Positions 9,493-20,961 of a stretch of 64,000 nt of DNA are shown here, one piece after another (positions within the stretch are counted from its first letter, which is position 1; each line of letters opens with the position of its first letter). The DNA comes from Paraspadella gotoi (lineage: Eukaryota > Chaetognatha). The notes beneath the pieces are model-generated. The model worked only from the letters and a program-made list of their open reading frames with translations, did not search any database and was not told the origin of the DNA. The translations under genes and the position numbers were made by a program. Location: NCBI GenBank assembly GCA_051294375.1, contig CM119265.1:22010278-22074277 (forward strand). Reading direction: 5' to 3'.

Positions 9493-12400
9493 ATGGATGC
9501 GACGGCGGCGGCGGCGGGAGCGGTGTCCGCGTCGCCGCTCGACTTTTGCCGCCGCAACTTGCGACTTGGCGTGGCGCAGATTTGCCTGAACTTGGGATGG
9601 CACTCGATGCACGCCTCTGCACACGACGTCCTTGCCGACGTCCTTGAACGATGTATCTCCCAACTGGCCGTCCTCACGCGCGACTATGCTAATCAGGTTA
9701 GTAGGCGGGGGACTTCAAAGACTTTGCCCAAATATGCTCCTGTGTTTTCCTTTACTCTTTCACGTTATCTTTATAATTCAAATAAATCGATTGACTTGTA
9801 TGTTAACAAAAACTTATTTTGGCTGTTCCACCTTCAGTTCGGGCGGACAGAGCCGTCAACTTTGGACGTCGGTCTCGCGCTGAACGACGCCGGTATTTCT
9901 TTGTCTGAATTGGAGGATTACCTCAAGGATGTAGAGCCGAGTCCCTCTCGGCAAAAAGTTGCTCGGTTTCCTCGCTCGGCCGCAAGTGATCTCGCCATTC
10001 CCGACCCCTTGGAGTTGGAACTCGGGAAGGTACAATTCGGGAATCGTTAAATTGCGTGACAGGATTCGTATTTTGGTAGTTGATAAAAATATTTTCTTAT
10101 TGTAAAAATCCTATTTATTATTTTTCTATTTCGAAAAGAAATTTTAATTCTAATAAAGTCATTCATTTTCAGCGACCCGAACACATCCCTTCTCATTTAC
10201 CCTTGATGGGGATCGAGGTCGCTGATGACGAGGCGCCGCCGGCTTTCCCCTCGACGCCGGACGACGCCGACCTAACCGTTTTATCCGAAGGCGCCCTCGA
10301 GACGGGCCGCGGTGAGAAGCGTGCCCTCTCTCCGTCGCCAGACGACGCGAGTGGATCTGTCGTCAAGCGTCAACGGTCAAATTGGGCTTGCGATGACATT
10401 CCTCAAGGTTTAGATGCTTTTATTATGGTTGTTATATACAGCGATTATATACAGTGACACAGTGATATAGTGAATTTATGATTTGATTACAGGCGGCTGT
10501 CTGCCGACCTCAACTCGAGGCGGCGATGACGAAGACTACGACTCTCACGACTCGCCATTGGTCACCGCGGAGCAGCAGGACCCCGAATTCACGCGGAAAC
10601 GGCGCCTCGACAAAGATCGGAAACGAATCAGGTTGGCCGATGAGCGATATCTACAATTTTTCTCTTTAAAAAATAGTCTAGTCTCATTTTAAATCACTGT
10701 CCTTCTATTCCCTCCAGGTTACTTCGAGAAGCCGAAAGCAGCGGAGGCAGCGACAACTCCTCGGACCGAACTTTTGGCTTCGCGGGGCCGAAGGTCAACA
10801 GGGACGAAGAGGACGACGACGACGATGAGGAGGAGGAAGAGGACGACGAGATCCAAATCGTTGAAGTGACGCCGCGAATTGACGACGAATTTCGATCGGA
10901 TGACGACGACGGCGTCGAGTCGCTGCCTTCTCGCGAAGAGGAGGCGCCGCCGGAGAGGTCCCCTTCGCGACCTCACAGCGCCACCGGGTCGGATTCGGCG
11001 GCTGCCGCGCCAGCGAGATACGCCGGCGATTCGGACGACTTTGACGACGTCATGAACGCGGTAATTGAGAGGCAAATCTTGACGGCGACATTTGTGTTAG
11101 GCCGAAATGTATTTCTTAATTTTCCCCAACACCACAATCAGGTGATCAAGAAAGGCATTCAACAGTCGCAGAAAGAAGAGCGATCCCGCGGCATCTTCGA
11201 CTTTGATTCCGACGAGGAAATAGCGCCGATGGGATCGACGCCGGGACGCCCTCCCGTTTCCGATCAGCACCGCGTCGATTTCTCCTCGAGAACGCCCTTT
11301 TCTCCCCCGGGAGCCGTGCCTGCCGATTCGCATAACCAGCACCATCATCATCATCCTCATTTTTCTCATCATCATCAATACCCTCCTCATCATTTACCCT
11401 TTTCAGCCGACCCGGATCGGCGCCCAGTCGTCGCCCAGACGCCCGAGAAGCGCCACGACGCTCCACTGCCCGTCACTCCCTCTTCGACGCCACAATTTCC
11501 GGAGAAGCGAAAACGCGGTCGTCCCCGTCTCGACGAGGCGGAAAAGGAGCGGAGGCGTCTACTGAAGGAGGAGATGAAGGAGAGGAGGAAGGAGCAGCGG
11601 AAAGAGGCGAAGAAAGAGAAGATAATTGCCAAGGCCTTGTCGACGAGCCGTTTGGAGGGTGATGAGGAGGAGGAAGAGGATAGGAAGAGAAAGCCCTTCA
11701 TGATGCCCATGGAGTTCGAGGAGGACGAAGAAGAGATCCCTTTGGCGAAACGCCTCATTCCCATGGAAAGCGACGACGAGGACGAACCGAGTTGGAGGCG
11801 ACGACCGCCTCCCTCGGACGGCCCCCCGCCTCGAGTCTTGCCGCCGCCCCAGCCTCCTAATTATTCTTCTATGCCCTTGTATCCTCAAGGCATGGCGCCC
11901 TTGCTTGGGCTGCCGCCGGCGCTCTTGGCACAGCCATCATTTATCTCGCCCAACGTTAAGATGCAGCCGTTGCCGCCGGGGATGAATGTTCCTCCGGTGG
12001 TCGGCGTTGGGCCTTTCTCGCCCCCTCCGCCCACGCCGTCGATGCCTGATGCTTTGATCAGCCCGAAAGAACGGTCGAGACATTCGAGCACACAGCAAGG
12101 AGGTAAAATCTAAAACTGAATGTACTTTACTTTCCTTTAAGTTTAGTTTAATTTCTCATTATTAATCATGTTTGAACATCAATAACAAGCTATCGTATTT
12201 GTTTTTCCCTTTTTCTGACTCAGCCTCGGATGCGGATCTCGTTAGTCCCACGCCAACTTCGGCGTCCGGAACCGGATTCCGGCCAGCGTCGAGATCTTCA
12301 CTCGGTGACGATGAATCGAGAGACACTCCGACTCCGCCGGCTGTCATGAGCAGCAGCCCGGGTTCGTTTTTTTCCCTGTTTTTTCGTGTTTTTTTTTTAT

Positions 12401-14440
12401 CAGTTTGCCTTAATTTTTTTTTTCATGGAATTTAGTATGCTTATACTTAATTTTCTTAGCCTCGATCGCGGATTCGGTGGCTCCTCCTTCGGGCGTCTTC
12501 CCGCTGGATCGTGAGGCTCCCGACGACGAGGACAACGCCACCGTCGACGCGGCGAAGGAGAAAAGATCAAATCACAAAGGAAAGGAAAAAAAGAAAAAGA
12601 AAGACAAAGACAAGGATGTCAGGAGGGACAAGGAAGAGAGACAAAAGGAAAAGGAGGCCAAGAAGCAAAGAAAGAAGGAGGGAAGAGAGAAGAAAGAACA
12701 AGAGGGCGGAGCCGTGGACGGCTACGGCCGTGACAATTCCCTCTTCTCCACTTCTCTCCTCTCTCCTTCGATGCCCTCGTCGCAGGCGCCGCCGCAGCAG
12801 CAGCAGCAAGCTTCGCAGCTACAACCAGTGAGTGATTTAACATAAGTTTGCAAGTCTGAGTCGAAACAAAAACCCTTTACCCCCTCACAGGTGGTTCCGA
12901 AGCTTACTTTGAAACTCGGCGGCATTTCGTCGTCTGGTAACCCTATCGCCACGTCGGTGGTGAGCGGAGGCGCCGCGACTTCGCACGAGGGTCTGCACTC
13001 GGCGCCGAGACCGACGACGCCCACGCCGCAAGTTCGCGAAAAACTTCCAGAGGTTCCTAAGTTGGTGATCAAAACTCAGAAATCTGCTGGCAAGAACGCG
13101 GTATCGAAAGTGACGACGACGACGACCACTATCTCGACGACGAAATCGACTTTCCTTGAAGAATCCGACTTGAACGCCGAAGGTGGGTCTCGATTCTTTA
13201 GTGAAATCTTAAGTTTTTTCTGGTGGCTTAAGAGATTGTTGTACTTTTGTTATTTCGGAGATCCGCTATGAAACCGGCCGGTCATTGCGCTGTATTTTGG
13301 TCGTCCGTATCTCACTCTCTGGCGATATTTATCGATACCAGCATGATTGAAAAGTTGTCAATTGTTGTGAGGCGACTTTCTCAGCCTCTTTGTATCCGGC
13401 TATCGAATCTCAATAGGCTTCGTTTTCCGCCCTTTTCCAGTCGCTCTCGAAACATCACAGACGGAAATTCGCGTTTCCAAGTCAGAGAAATCGGCGACAA
13501 AGAGCGGAAAGAGCGGGAAAACTTCCGTCAAAGCCTCCTTTTCCTCCGTCGATCCTTCGCCTTTCAAGGACGCCCCTTCAAAAGCGCCGAAGGTGGCGCC
13601 GGACTCCGACGACGAATCCGTCGTCGACGTCGTTCCCGTCACCCTTAAGACTCCGAAGCTATCGACGCCAAAGGGGAGGCCCCCGAAGAACAAGGGAAAG
13701 TTTAAGATATCGCCGACGCCCAAGAAGAAGGCGGGCTCAAACACGCCTCCAACTCCAACCACGCCGGTTCTGACACAGCCCCCGCCGCCTCGCCGGAATC
13801 ATTCTCCGCCACCGGCAACGCCACCCCCGCGACGCCCTTCGATTACAATCCCTGCCACTCCCGTCAACAAGTCTTCGGCCAAAAAGAAGAAAAAGAGATC
13901 ATCGGAAGAGTCGCCTATGATCATCTCGGAAACTATCCTGGAGCCGGACTTTATCAGGACCAACCCCGTCACGGGGGTTAAGGTTTGTGAAATTTGTTTT
14001 GATTCTTTGATAAATACTTTACTTTCTATCTTATACTTTACTTACTATTTTATACTTCTCTTCAGATATGGATTTGTCCCGCCTGTCGCCTTCCCGACGA
14101 CGGTTCTCCGATGATCGGTTGCGACGGCGGATGTGATGCCTGGTATCACTTTGTGTGCGTTGGATTATCCGAGTCGCATATGCCCGAGGACGACGCTTGG
14201 TATTGCCGCAACTGCGCTCCGAGCAACGTCTGCGTGCAGGGCGGCGTCCGAGGACGGCCCCTGCAGCCCGGCAAGGCCGGTGTCGAGTCCCTGCCACCGC
14301 GGAGCAAGAAGAGTAAAGGGTCGCCGAGCAAGGGCGGGACAAGGCCTGGAGTGAGACCCGGCTCGGCGAGCTTCACGCCCAAGAGTAGTCTCCGACCTCC
14401 GGGCCCCATTGGGAGCGCCAAGAGGAAAAAGAAAAGATAA
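9493..14440 (+). CDS. TAF3: TFIID subunit TAF3 (histone fold + PHD finger)
   Basis: Eleven exons: 9493-9696, 9838-10029, 10173-10407, 10493-10631, 10718-11060, 11142-12102, 12224-12361, 12460-12827, 12891-13182, 13441-13982, 14066-14440, giving about 1262 aa. The N-terminus is a histone fold (about 15-90) that pairs with TAF10. A long disordered acidic, proline-rich and lysine-rich middle follows, with KRGRPR and KKKKDKDKD stretches. The C-terminal PHD finger (about 1139-1192) reads WICPACRLPDDGSPMIGCD…WYHFVCVGLSE…WYCRNC, the type that reads H3K4me3 in TAF3. The PHD has one extra Gly in its second Cys pair compared with human. The intron at 11061-11141 is 81 bp and stop-free. An AATAAA follows at 14442. 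Confidence 0.93.
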
Positions 14441-14441
14441 A

Positions 14442-14447
14442 AATAAA
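14442..14447 (+). terminator. Poly(A) signal of TAF3
   Basis: AATAAA two bases after the TAF3 stop codon, followed by a T-rich stretch. The next coding region begins about 230 bp later. Confidence 0.5.
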
Positions 14448-14576
14448 ATTTATTTTTCATTTTTTCAGTTAAGATATTCACAAAAAGACTTCTTTATCGT
14501 CTTCATACATAAATCTTTCATTCCACATAATTATTAACCCCTGTACCCGTTATCATACCGACTTGTACTTGATTGT

Positions 14577-14646
14577 ATTTCTTTTCTTTAGTTCAAAATG
14601 GTTATGCGTAAATTTTATATACCTTCGCGTATTTATTTTATTTCAG
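14577..14646 (+). other. Candidate splice acceptors ahead of the RRM gene
   Basis: TTTCTTTTCTTTAG ends at 14591 and TTTATTTTATTTCAG ends at 14646, 84 and 29 nt before the preferred start codon. They lie about 150-205 bp after the TAF3 stop, leaving little room for a separate promoter and first exon. Confidence 0.45.
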
Positions 14647-14675
14647 TCACTTTCAGTGCACATATAAACAATATT

Positions 14676-15528
14676 ATGTTTCACGTCGAAGAGGGAGAGA
14701 CTACGTTGTGCATGGGAGGATTCCCCCCACATTATTCACTGGAGGACATCAGGCAAATGGCACAACCGTTTGGGAAGATACTTAGGGTTCACGGTCCGAT
14801 TCTTTCAAAGAAAAATCAACAGTCCATCGCTTACGTTGTGTTTAGGGACAAGTTCTCCATGAACGAAATGATCGGTAAAACTGTCTTCCTGACATGAAAA
14901 ACTAAAAAGTGCTTAGTTTCGAAAACTGAAGTTTTAATCATGTTCCAGAACAATTGAACGGACAGTCGTTAGATGAAAACTACAAGATGTGGATTCGCAA
15001 ACATTCAACAGAGGTGGCTCTGGCTTAATGGCTCGAAGTCCTCTGTTAGAAATTCATCTCGTGCTTATTTTTCAGCGCAGCCGTTTATCCGACGGGTCTT
15101 CGACGCATACAAAGATGAACAGAGTCCTTCCCACAACACCTGGCTCGAAAATTCCTCCCCTAGAACCGGGTCAAGCTCCGGGTTTGACTCGTTCCGTTTC
15201 GGCGACTCGTTACATTTCCGCTGACGAAGGGAATCTTTCCGCGACAATCGCTTCGCTAAACATTGATTCTCGAAAAGGTGACCGTCTAAAAGTAACCGAA
15301 CAACACGCCCGTAGTGATTCCTTTCTGGGTCCTGATGAGTTCAGACTTAAAAACGCCGAATTATTGGCGCAACTGAAAAGGGAGAAAGAGATTCGCACCG
15401 CCAATCGGCGCCGGTTAGAAGAAGCGGATTTGGCATCGTCGTTGTTGAAGAGGCGGCATCGTCATCTCGTCGAAACGCTCGTGAGCAAAGGCTACCTCGA
15501 CGATGGAAACGACATTGTCCTCACTTAA
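14676..15528 (+). CDS. Small RRM-domain protein with C-terminal coiled coil, not assigned
   Basis: Exons 14676-14874, 14949-15013 and 15076-15528 give 238 aa. Residues 1-85 look like one RNA-recognition motif: RNP2-like TTLCMGGFP, a helix LEDIRQMAQPFGKILRVHG, RNP1-like QSIAYVVFRD and a final EQLNGQSLDENYKMWIRKH. A Ser/Thr/Pro-rich linker follows, then a charged helical region (RLKNAELLAQLKREKEIRT) typical of a coiled coil, ending LVSKGYLDDGNDIVLT. An in-frame ATG at 14598 would add 26 residues but contains an acceptor-like TTTCAG, so the later ATG is preferred. I do not recognise an orthologue. It sits between TAF3 and the myosin light chain, all on one strand with short spacers. Confidence 0.75.
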
Positions 15529-15663
15529 CTGACCAGCGTGCAACAAATACATTACACTACTTAAACGAGGTTTCCGGTGGGATCTCATTGGCAACGTTAA
15601 TTACCAAAATTGTTTACAAATTTGTAGTTTGTAGAAAATGTTTATTGTTAAATTTTACTATCT

Positions 15664-15690
15664 AATAAAAAAGTAATGCCAATTTTTTAG
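15664..15690 (+). terminator. Poly(A) signal followed by splice acceptor between the RRM and MRLC genes
   Basis: AATAAA at 15664-15669 lies 136 bp after the RRM stop. It is followed 15 bases later by the tract AATTTTTTAG ending at 15690, 91 nt before the MRLC start. A poly(A) signal immediately followed by a splice acceptor is the arrangement seen between cistrons of trans-spliced operons in other animals. Confidence 0.45.
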
Positions 15691-15781
15691 GGCTTAAGCA
15701 ATAAGCATATTAATTTATATATAATACGAAGCAAACATTTCTTGAAAATATCTAACAAACTTATCGAATAAACAAGCGAAA

Positions 15782-16661
15782 ATGTCGTCGAGGAAAACGA
15801 AAGGAAAGGCGATGAAGAAGCGCGCACAAAGGGCGACCTCGAACGTCTTCGCCATGTTCGATCAAGGTGCGTTGCATTACTATTAGTCTCAGGCACACGA
15901 AGGTGACGAGTTCGTTCCTGGCTTTGTTTTGATATTCATATTGTCAATATTTTATTTTCGACATAGGCCAAATTCAAGAGTTCAAGGAGGCCTTCAACAT
16001 GATCGACCAGAATCGCGACGGCTTCATCGACAAGGACGATTTACACGACATGCTGGCGTCTTTGGGTGAGAATGAACGATAGAAAACAATTTCGAGATCT
16101 TTTTTTCCTCCTTTTGTTCTTTCTCTGGTCCTACTCCTAGATTCATTTTTTTGATATCCCCCACAAATACATTTTATTTTCTTCTACACCCCCCCTTCCC
16201 CTCTAGGCAAAGAAGTGACGGACGAATACCTGGAAGCGATGATGAACGAGGCCCCTGGCCCGATTAACTTCACGATGTTCCTCACTCTGTTCGGCGAGCG
16301 TCTCAACGGGACAGATCCGGAGGAGGTCATCCGAAACGCCTTCGGATGCTTCGACGAGGATTCCACCGGATTAATAAACGTACGTACGGCCGCTCTTCGT
16401 GTTCAACTCGAGATAAGGATTTCTATCTTGAGCACTATTCTAACTTACGAGATGTTTTCAATAGCCTAGTATAGTTTGCGACGCGATTACTAAACTCAGG
16501 AGGACATTCTACGCGAGCTCCTGATGACGATGGGCGATCGATTCACCGAGGAAGAAGTGGACGAGCTCTACCGAGGCGCGCCCATCAAACCCAACGGCGA
16601 CTTCGACTATCTCGAGTTCACGCGCATGCTCAAGCACGGCACGAAGGACAAGGACGAATGA
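15782..16661 (+). CDS. Myosin regulatory light chain (non-muscle/smooth type)
   Basis: Four exons, 15782-15866, 15967-16065, 16207-16379 and 16500-16661, encode 172 aa, the usual family length. It binds the neck of myosin II heavy chains and controls contractility when phosphorylated. The phosphorylation segment [11 protein letters not shown] carries the paired Thr19/Ser20 used by MLCK and ROCK. The first EF hand ([13 protein letters not shown]) keeps the calcium/magnesium-binding residues, while the later EF hands are degenerate, as in the family. [20 protein letters not shown] and the C-terminal [19 protein letters not shown] are hallmark strings. Intron phases are 1, 1 and 0. A long CT microsatellite begins 60 bp after the stop, probably inside the 3' UTR. 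Confidence 0.97.
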
Positions 16662-16717
16662 AGAGGAAGGGAGGGTTAAGAGTGAGGGAAGTCTTTCGTC
16701 CGCGCGATCATTCCACG

Positions 16718-16827
<110 letters not shown>

Positions 16828-17514
16828 GTCAAAAGTTTTCGGCGTCTTCCGTCGTCTTCCATCGCCGTACAAACGGGAGACTCAAAATTATTTTTACCCT
16901 CTCCTTTTTCTCTCTCGATGAGAGAGAGAGACTCTTTTGAATACGACACTTTTATTATCTGTCTGTCTTTCGTCAAAAGTTTCTGCCGTTTTTTTATTAG
17001 ATCCTTTTCTCGTAATACTTTATTATCACTTCTATTATATTATATGTTTTTGGAACGGTGGCATTTTCCCCTCACATTTAGGGATGTATTGTGATCATTT
17101 TATTACAGTCAATTATAGTTAGTCATTAGTTAGCCTTTTTTTAAGAAAAGGAGTTTTGTTGGCAACGCGCTTTTTTTCAATCGTGTGTAAAATAATTATA
17201 TCTGATCTGGATTAAAACTCGAATCATGATTTCTCGTTTCGCACGATTTATGTTCAAAATCCGTGGACAGGTTTTTCAAAATTATTTCGGAAAATCATCG
17301 AGCCTGTTTGACTTTTAACTAATTTCTAGCTATAATATCTTTAGAGTAGGATATGGTTAGTTGCTGAAAAAAATAATGCCCACTTGAAAAGCTTATGCAT
17401 TCTGCTGGCTCTAATTCTAAAAATAAATTGGGTTTAAAATTTAATGAAGATTTGTGTTAATATCCGATAGAGCGATGCTGATGGTTACGTAATGCGAAAG
17501 TCGTTTTTAGACAA

Positions 17515-17806
17515 ATGAGCAGCGCGACTGGAAGGCTTCGCCAAAAGTGGCGCTCTCCACCAACAGGTTTTATCTCGCTCCGGGCCCAGTGCGATGTAGC
17601 GTCCGCGGAAGAAATAAAACTATTAAAAAAACCGGTAATTGTTTCAATTGGTTATATTTATACATATTTTGGCAAAATTTTTTTGCTTATCGTCGATTTA
17701 GGTATTGCTTTCACTTCGAGCGCTAAAAATAAAGTTTTGTCTTGAATCCCCGAAGTGTTACCTGAACCGTCTCTTCTTCGCCGAGTTCTCTATTCATTTC
17801 GAATAA
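17515..17806 (+). CDS. Possible small two-exon gene, hypothetical
   Basis: A start codon follows an acceptor-like GTCGTTTTTAG (ending 17510) by four bases. Exon 1 at 17515-17634 encodes 40 aa beginning MSSATGRLRQKWRSPPTG. A GTAATT…TTTAG intron of 67 bp joins in phase 0 to 17702-17806, for a total of 74 aa ending in a stop. Exon 1 is visibly richer in GC than its surroundings. Against it, the protein is short, matches nothing I know and has no domain. It may equally be a relic or chance. Confidence 0.3.
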
Positions 17807-18089
17807 TTAAATTTTGGTATTTCATTTGGTCGACGGGTTTGTCAAGGTCGGATGACTTTTAGCCGTTTTGGACGAGGAGGCTTAGATTTGTCTCCAGTTG
17901 TATATATATATGGAGCTATATCCTAAAGCTTTTTCTGTATTATTATTTGTAAAGTGGCTTACCGGGATTTTACGGTCGGTTATTTTTTTTCGCTTTTTAT
18001 GAGCTACGTATAGAAATCTCATTACGCAAAAATAAGAAAAGGATACTGGTAAGGGTAGAAAAACTTATTACAAATTTGATTTCGAAACC

Positions 18090-18180
18090 TCCCCTAACCC
18101 TAACTACCCCTAATCCTTAACCACCCCTAATCCTTAACCACCCCTAATCCTTAGCCAGTAACCACCCTTAACCCAATTGC
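18090..18180. repeat. Degenerate interstitial telomere-like repeat
   Basis: CCCCTAACCCTAACTACCCC is followed by three near-copies of an ~17-bp unit CCCCTAATCCTTAACCA. The sequence is related to the animal telomere unit CCCTAA but imperfect. Similar blocks lie at 38330-38500 and 40835-40890. Confidence 0.7.
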
Positions 18181-18240
18181 TAACCGTTTAAAAATTATAA
18201 CATCAAAATATTGTTTTTCCTTTAATTTCGTTTCGTTATT

Positions 18241-18494
18241 TGTTTGAGGTGGAAAATGAATTGTTTGTTTACATACGAGTTTTATTAAGAAACATAAAGT
18301 TCGGACATGTTTCAGCTTCAATCAGCGCAAAAACGTATTGTTTTGTGAAACAAATATTTTTACAGACTTTGAAGTTTTAAGAGGGAGTCTGTAAAAATAT
18401 TTGTTTCACAAATAAATTCATTTTTTCACTGATGAAGGCTTACATTGAAACCAAAACATGTCCGAAATATAGGTTTCATTTTCTACCTCAAACA
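18241..18494. mobile_element. Palindromic MITE-like element
   Basis: The outer arms GTTTGAGGTGGAAAATGAA (18242-) and TTCATTTTCTACCTCAAAC (to 18494) are inverted copies with one mismatch. Inside, TCGGACATGTTT is matched by AACATGTCCGA. The core is a perfect 24-bp inverted repeat (GTGAAACAAATATTTTTACA… and its complement) around a 17-base loop near 18370. The whole ~250 bp could fold into one hairpin. It has no ORF. Class is not assignable from sequence alone. Confidence 0.65.
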
Positions 18495-19270
18495 TAAAAA
18501 GAGCAATTTTAATAAATTTAAAACAATTATTATTAATTATAAAATTTTAAAAAATTGTATTACTGCACAAAAAAATGTATATTACTGCAAAAACAGACGA
18601 ATAGTAAAGTTACCCAAATAATTTTTTTGAGTCAGTTAAAAAATTTTCTAAACTTTGTGAGGAAAGGCCGATTGATCAAATGATCCAAAAAAGGTAATAG
18701 ACGAGTTGTGAAATAAAAAAAGACAAATTGATTATCAATAAGGAATGTTTCTTTGACCACGATTAGAATTACCTCTGACTCGGAGTCTTTCAGAAAAAAA
18801 ATCCAATTTTCGCCGACGTGATTTTCTGATAAAACCGATAATCCGATATGAATGAAATTTACGAAAGGCGCAGTCAGAACTACCAATATTGAGTTATATT
18901 TCCTCATCTCCGCCTACGCACCTTCCTTCGTCAGATTGCGTTATTCGCTTCCGGTCTGCATGCCAACGCCCACTCGTTTCCGGTGCCAGAGAGAACGTCG
19001 AGAAAAAAAACCGATGTGTTTAACATCGCGAAACATCGCTCTCTAATTTTTTTTTATCGGATAATTGATTGATAATTGATTCTTGTGGGCGGACGTGCTT
19101 GCGTTTTGAAAGCTTTGCTCACATTTTATTTTGAAATTGCCCTGGGTTTGTTCACTGTCAACATTACATTATGAAACGTGCCAAATCATTGAAACGTAAA
19201 TTTAATGTCGCATTTTATCGTATCTTCAAAAAGTCTAGTACATACTAGGCGTGAAATTTAATTTAACAAA

Positions 19271-19954
19271 TTTCTTAAGAACAGTGAGATTGAGTCTTTG
19301 AAAAATGGAAATTTAAAGTAAATTGAAATTCAGTTAGTACAGTAAAATACATTTAGGCAATGTAAATAAATAAGCAGTAACGTGATTAAAATTGAACCGG
19401 TTAACCATTAAATCGGTTAATTTGTCAAAATTAAGATATGATAAAAATTTATGATAAAAATAAGTAACAAAAAAGTTTTTATTTTCAATACTATACTCCA
19501 ATGTTCATTAAAAAGGAATACATCAAAGAAAAAATTTTAATAACAAAAAACAAAACAAAAAATAAATCGTGTTGCTTTTATATGTACAAAAAGAATATTT
19601 TTAAATAATAAAACTTAATTTTATAATTCATTTTTGCTTGAACTTTTTAATAAAAAGTTCGGCTGCAATAAAAACTCTTTCTGCTTCAACTAATGTCGGA
19701 GGTGGTAAAGTGAGTTGAGCGGAATTAATTTTTGATAAATAAAATGGTCTGTTCCCCTTTATTTTAAAGGGGGACATTTTGTTATTTTTATACAAAATGT
19801 TACCCTTCTTCGGCAAGACAATGAAAGAAAAGTGGTGAGATTTCTTAAGAACAGTGAGATTGAGAAATGGAAATTTAAAGTAAATTGAAATTCAGTTAGT
19901 ACAGTAAAATACATTTAGTCAATGTAAATAAGTAAGCAGTAACGTGATTAAAAT
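19271..19954 (+). repeat. Pair of direct repeats flanking a ~450-bp segment
   Basis: About 19271-19392 and 19841-19954 share TTTCTTAAGAACAGTGAGAT at their start and run nearly identically (TTAGTACAGTAAAATACATT, AAGCAGTAACGTGATTAAAA), differing by a few substitutions and a short indel. The intervening segment contains AACCGGTTAACC-like strings and no ORF. It could be a local tandem duplication or the terminal repeats of a small element. Confidence 0.8.
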
Positions 19955-20904
19955 GTTAAACTGTGAAATTAATAAGTAATTATATTGTTAATAATAAACA
20001 TTTAAATAAATGAAAGTGAAGGTGAAAATAGAAAGTTGATAGTTTATATTTAGAAAAAAGAATTATTGTCATATTTTGTAAAATTTTACAAATCAAATTG
20101 GCGCTGAAGAAGGCTAACATGTTTTTTTTAATCAAAATAAATTCATGGTTTGAAATTAAAAATTGTTTTTCTCTTTTATTACTTATGTGATCTAAAATAG
20201 GGGAGAAAAGTATTAAGAAATAGCCTTGCAATGGAAAACCATGGTACTTAAACTTCAAGTAAACAAAAGTTATAATTAAAAGTTAAAGTTAAATTAATTT
20301 TCATCGGTGAATAACCGTTAATCAGTTAAAACGCCTCGTACATACGAAGTTTAATACGCAAAAATTTGATTAAATGTAACATTAACATATTTTGAATAAT
20401 CAGCCGACTTCGTTCCCAGAATTCCCACTTTTTTTCTAGTTTGAATTAACCTTCTCTAACAATTCCGAAATTCATTATCTGATGGATGCAAGATCTGTTA
20501 CGTAATCCTCTTTTCCCTCCCCCCTCTCCCCTTCCGTTATCCACCGACGTTTTCCATTTCCGACTCGTAAGCTGGAAGCATCTGCGTCTGTTTTTCCTCT
20601 TCCTCTTCCAACTTCGTCGTCGTCGTCGTCGTCGTTAAACTCCTCTTTGTTTTAGACGTCACGGTATTTTTTATAATAACGAAAGAGACGCGTTTCTCGT
20701 GGAGGTGCGAAGTCGTTGCGCCTCGCGCGCCTCCTTTCCTCATTTCCTCATTTCCGGTCTTTCTGTTTTCTTTTGTTTTGGGAATCGGTTTTGCTAGAAA
20801 AAAATCACTTTTTGTTTTATAATTAGTAATTTTTTAAATGAAGTAATGAATAACTGAATCTAATTTTTTTTTCCATAAAGGGTCTTGACAAAAAAAAAGA
20901 AGCA

Positions 20905-20961
20905 ATGACGGCCGCGAAAATTCAGAGAATCAAAAATCTGTTATTTAATCTCAACGAATGA
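20905..20961 (+). promoter_or_regulatory. Upstream ORF overlapping the receptor start codon
   Basis: An ATG at 20905 opens an 18-codon frame (MTAAKIQRIKNLL…) whose TGA at 20959-20961 overlaps the ATGATG of the main reading frame. An overlapping uORF of this kind could lower or couple translation of the receptor. It lies after the acceptor ending at 20880, so it would be in the mature message. Function is inferred. Confidence 0.45.

Noticed and set aside
14598-14675. Upstream ATG for the RRM gene
   Set aside because: The 26 extra residues span an acceptor-like TTTATTTCAG and do not look conserved. The ATG at 14676 sits directly before the RRM.
18090-18180. True telomere or chromosome end
   Set aside because: Units are degenerate and flanked on both sides by gene-bearing DNA.
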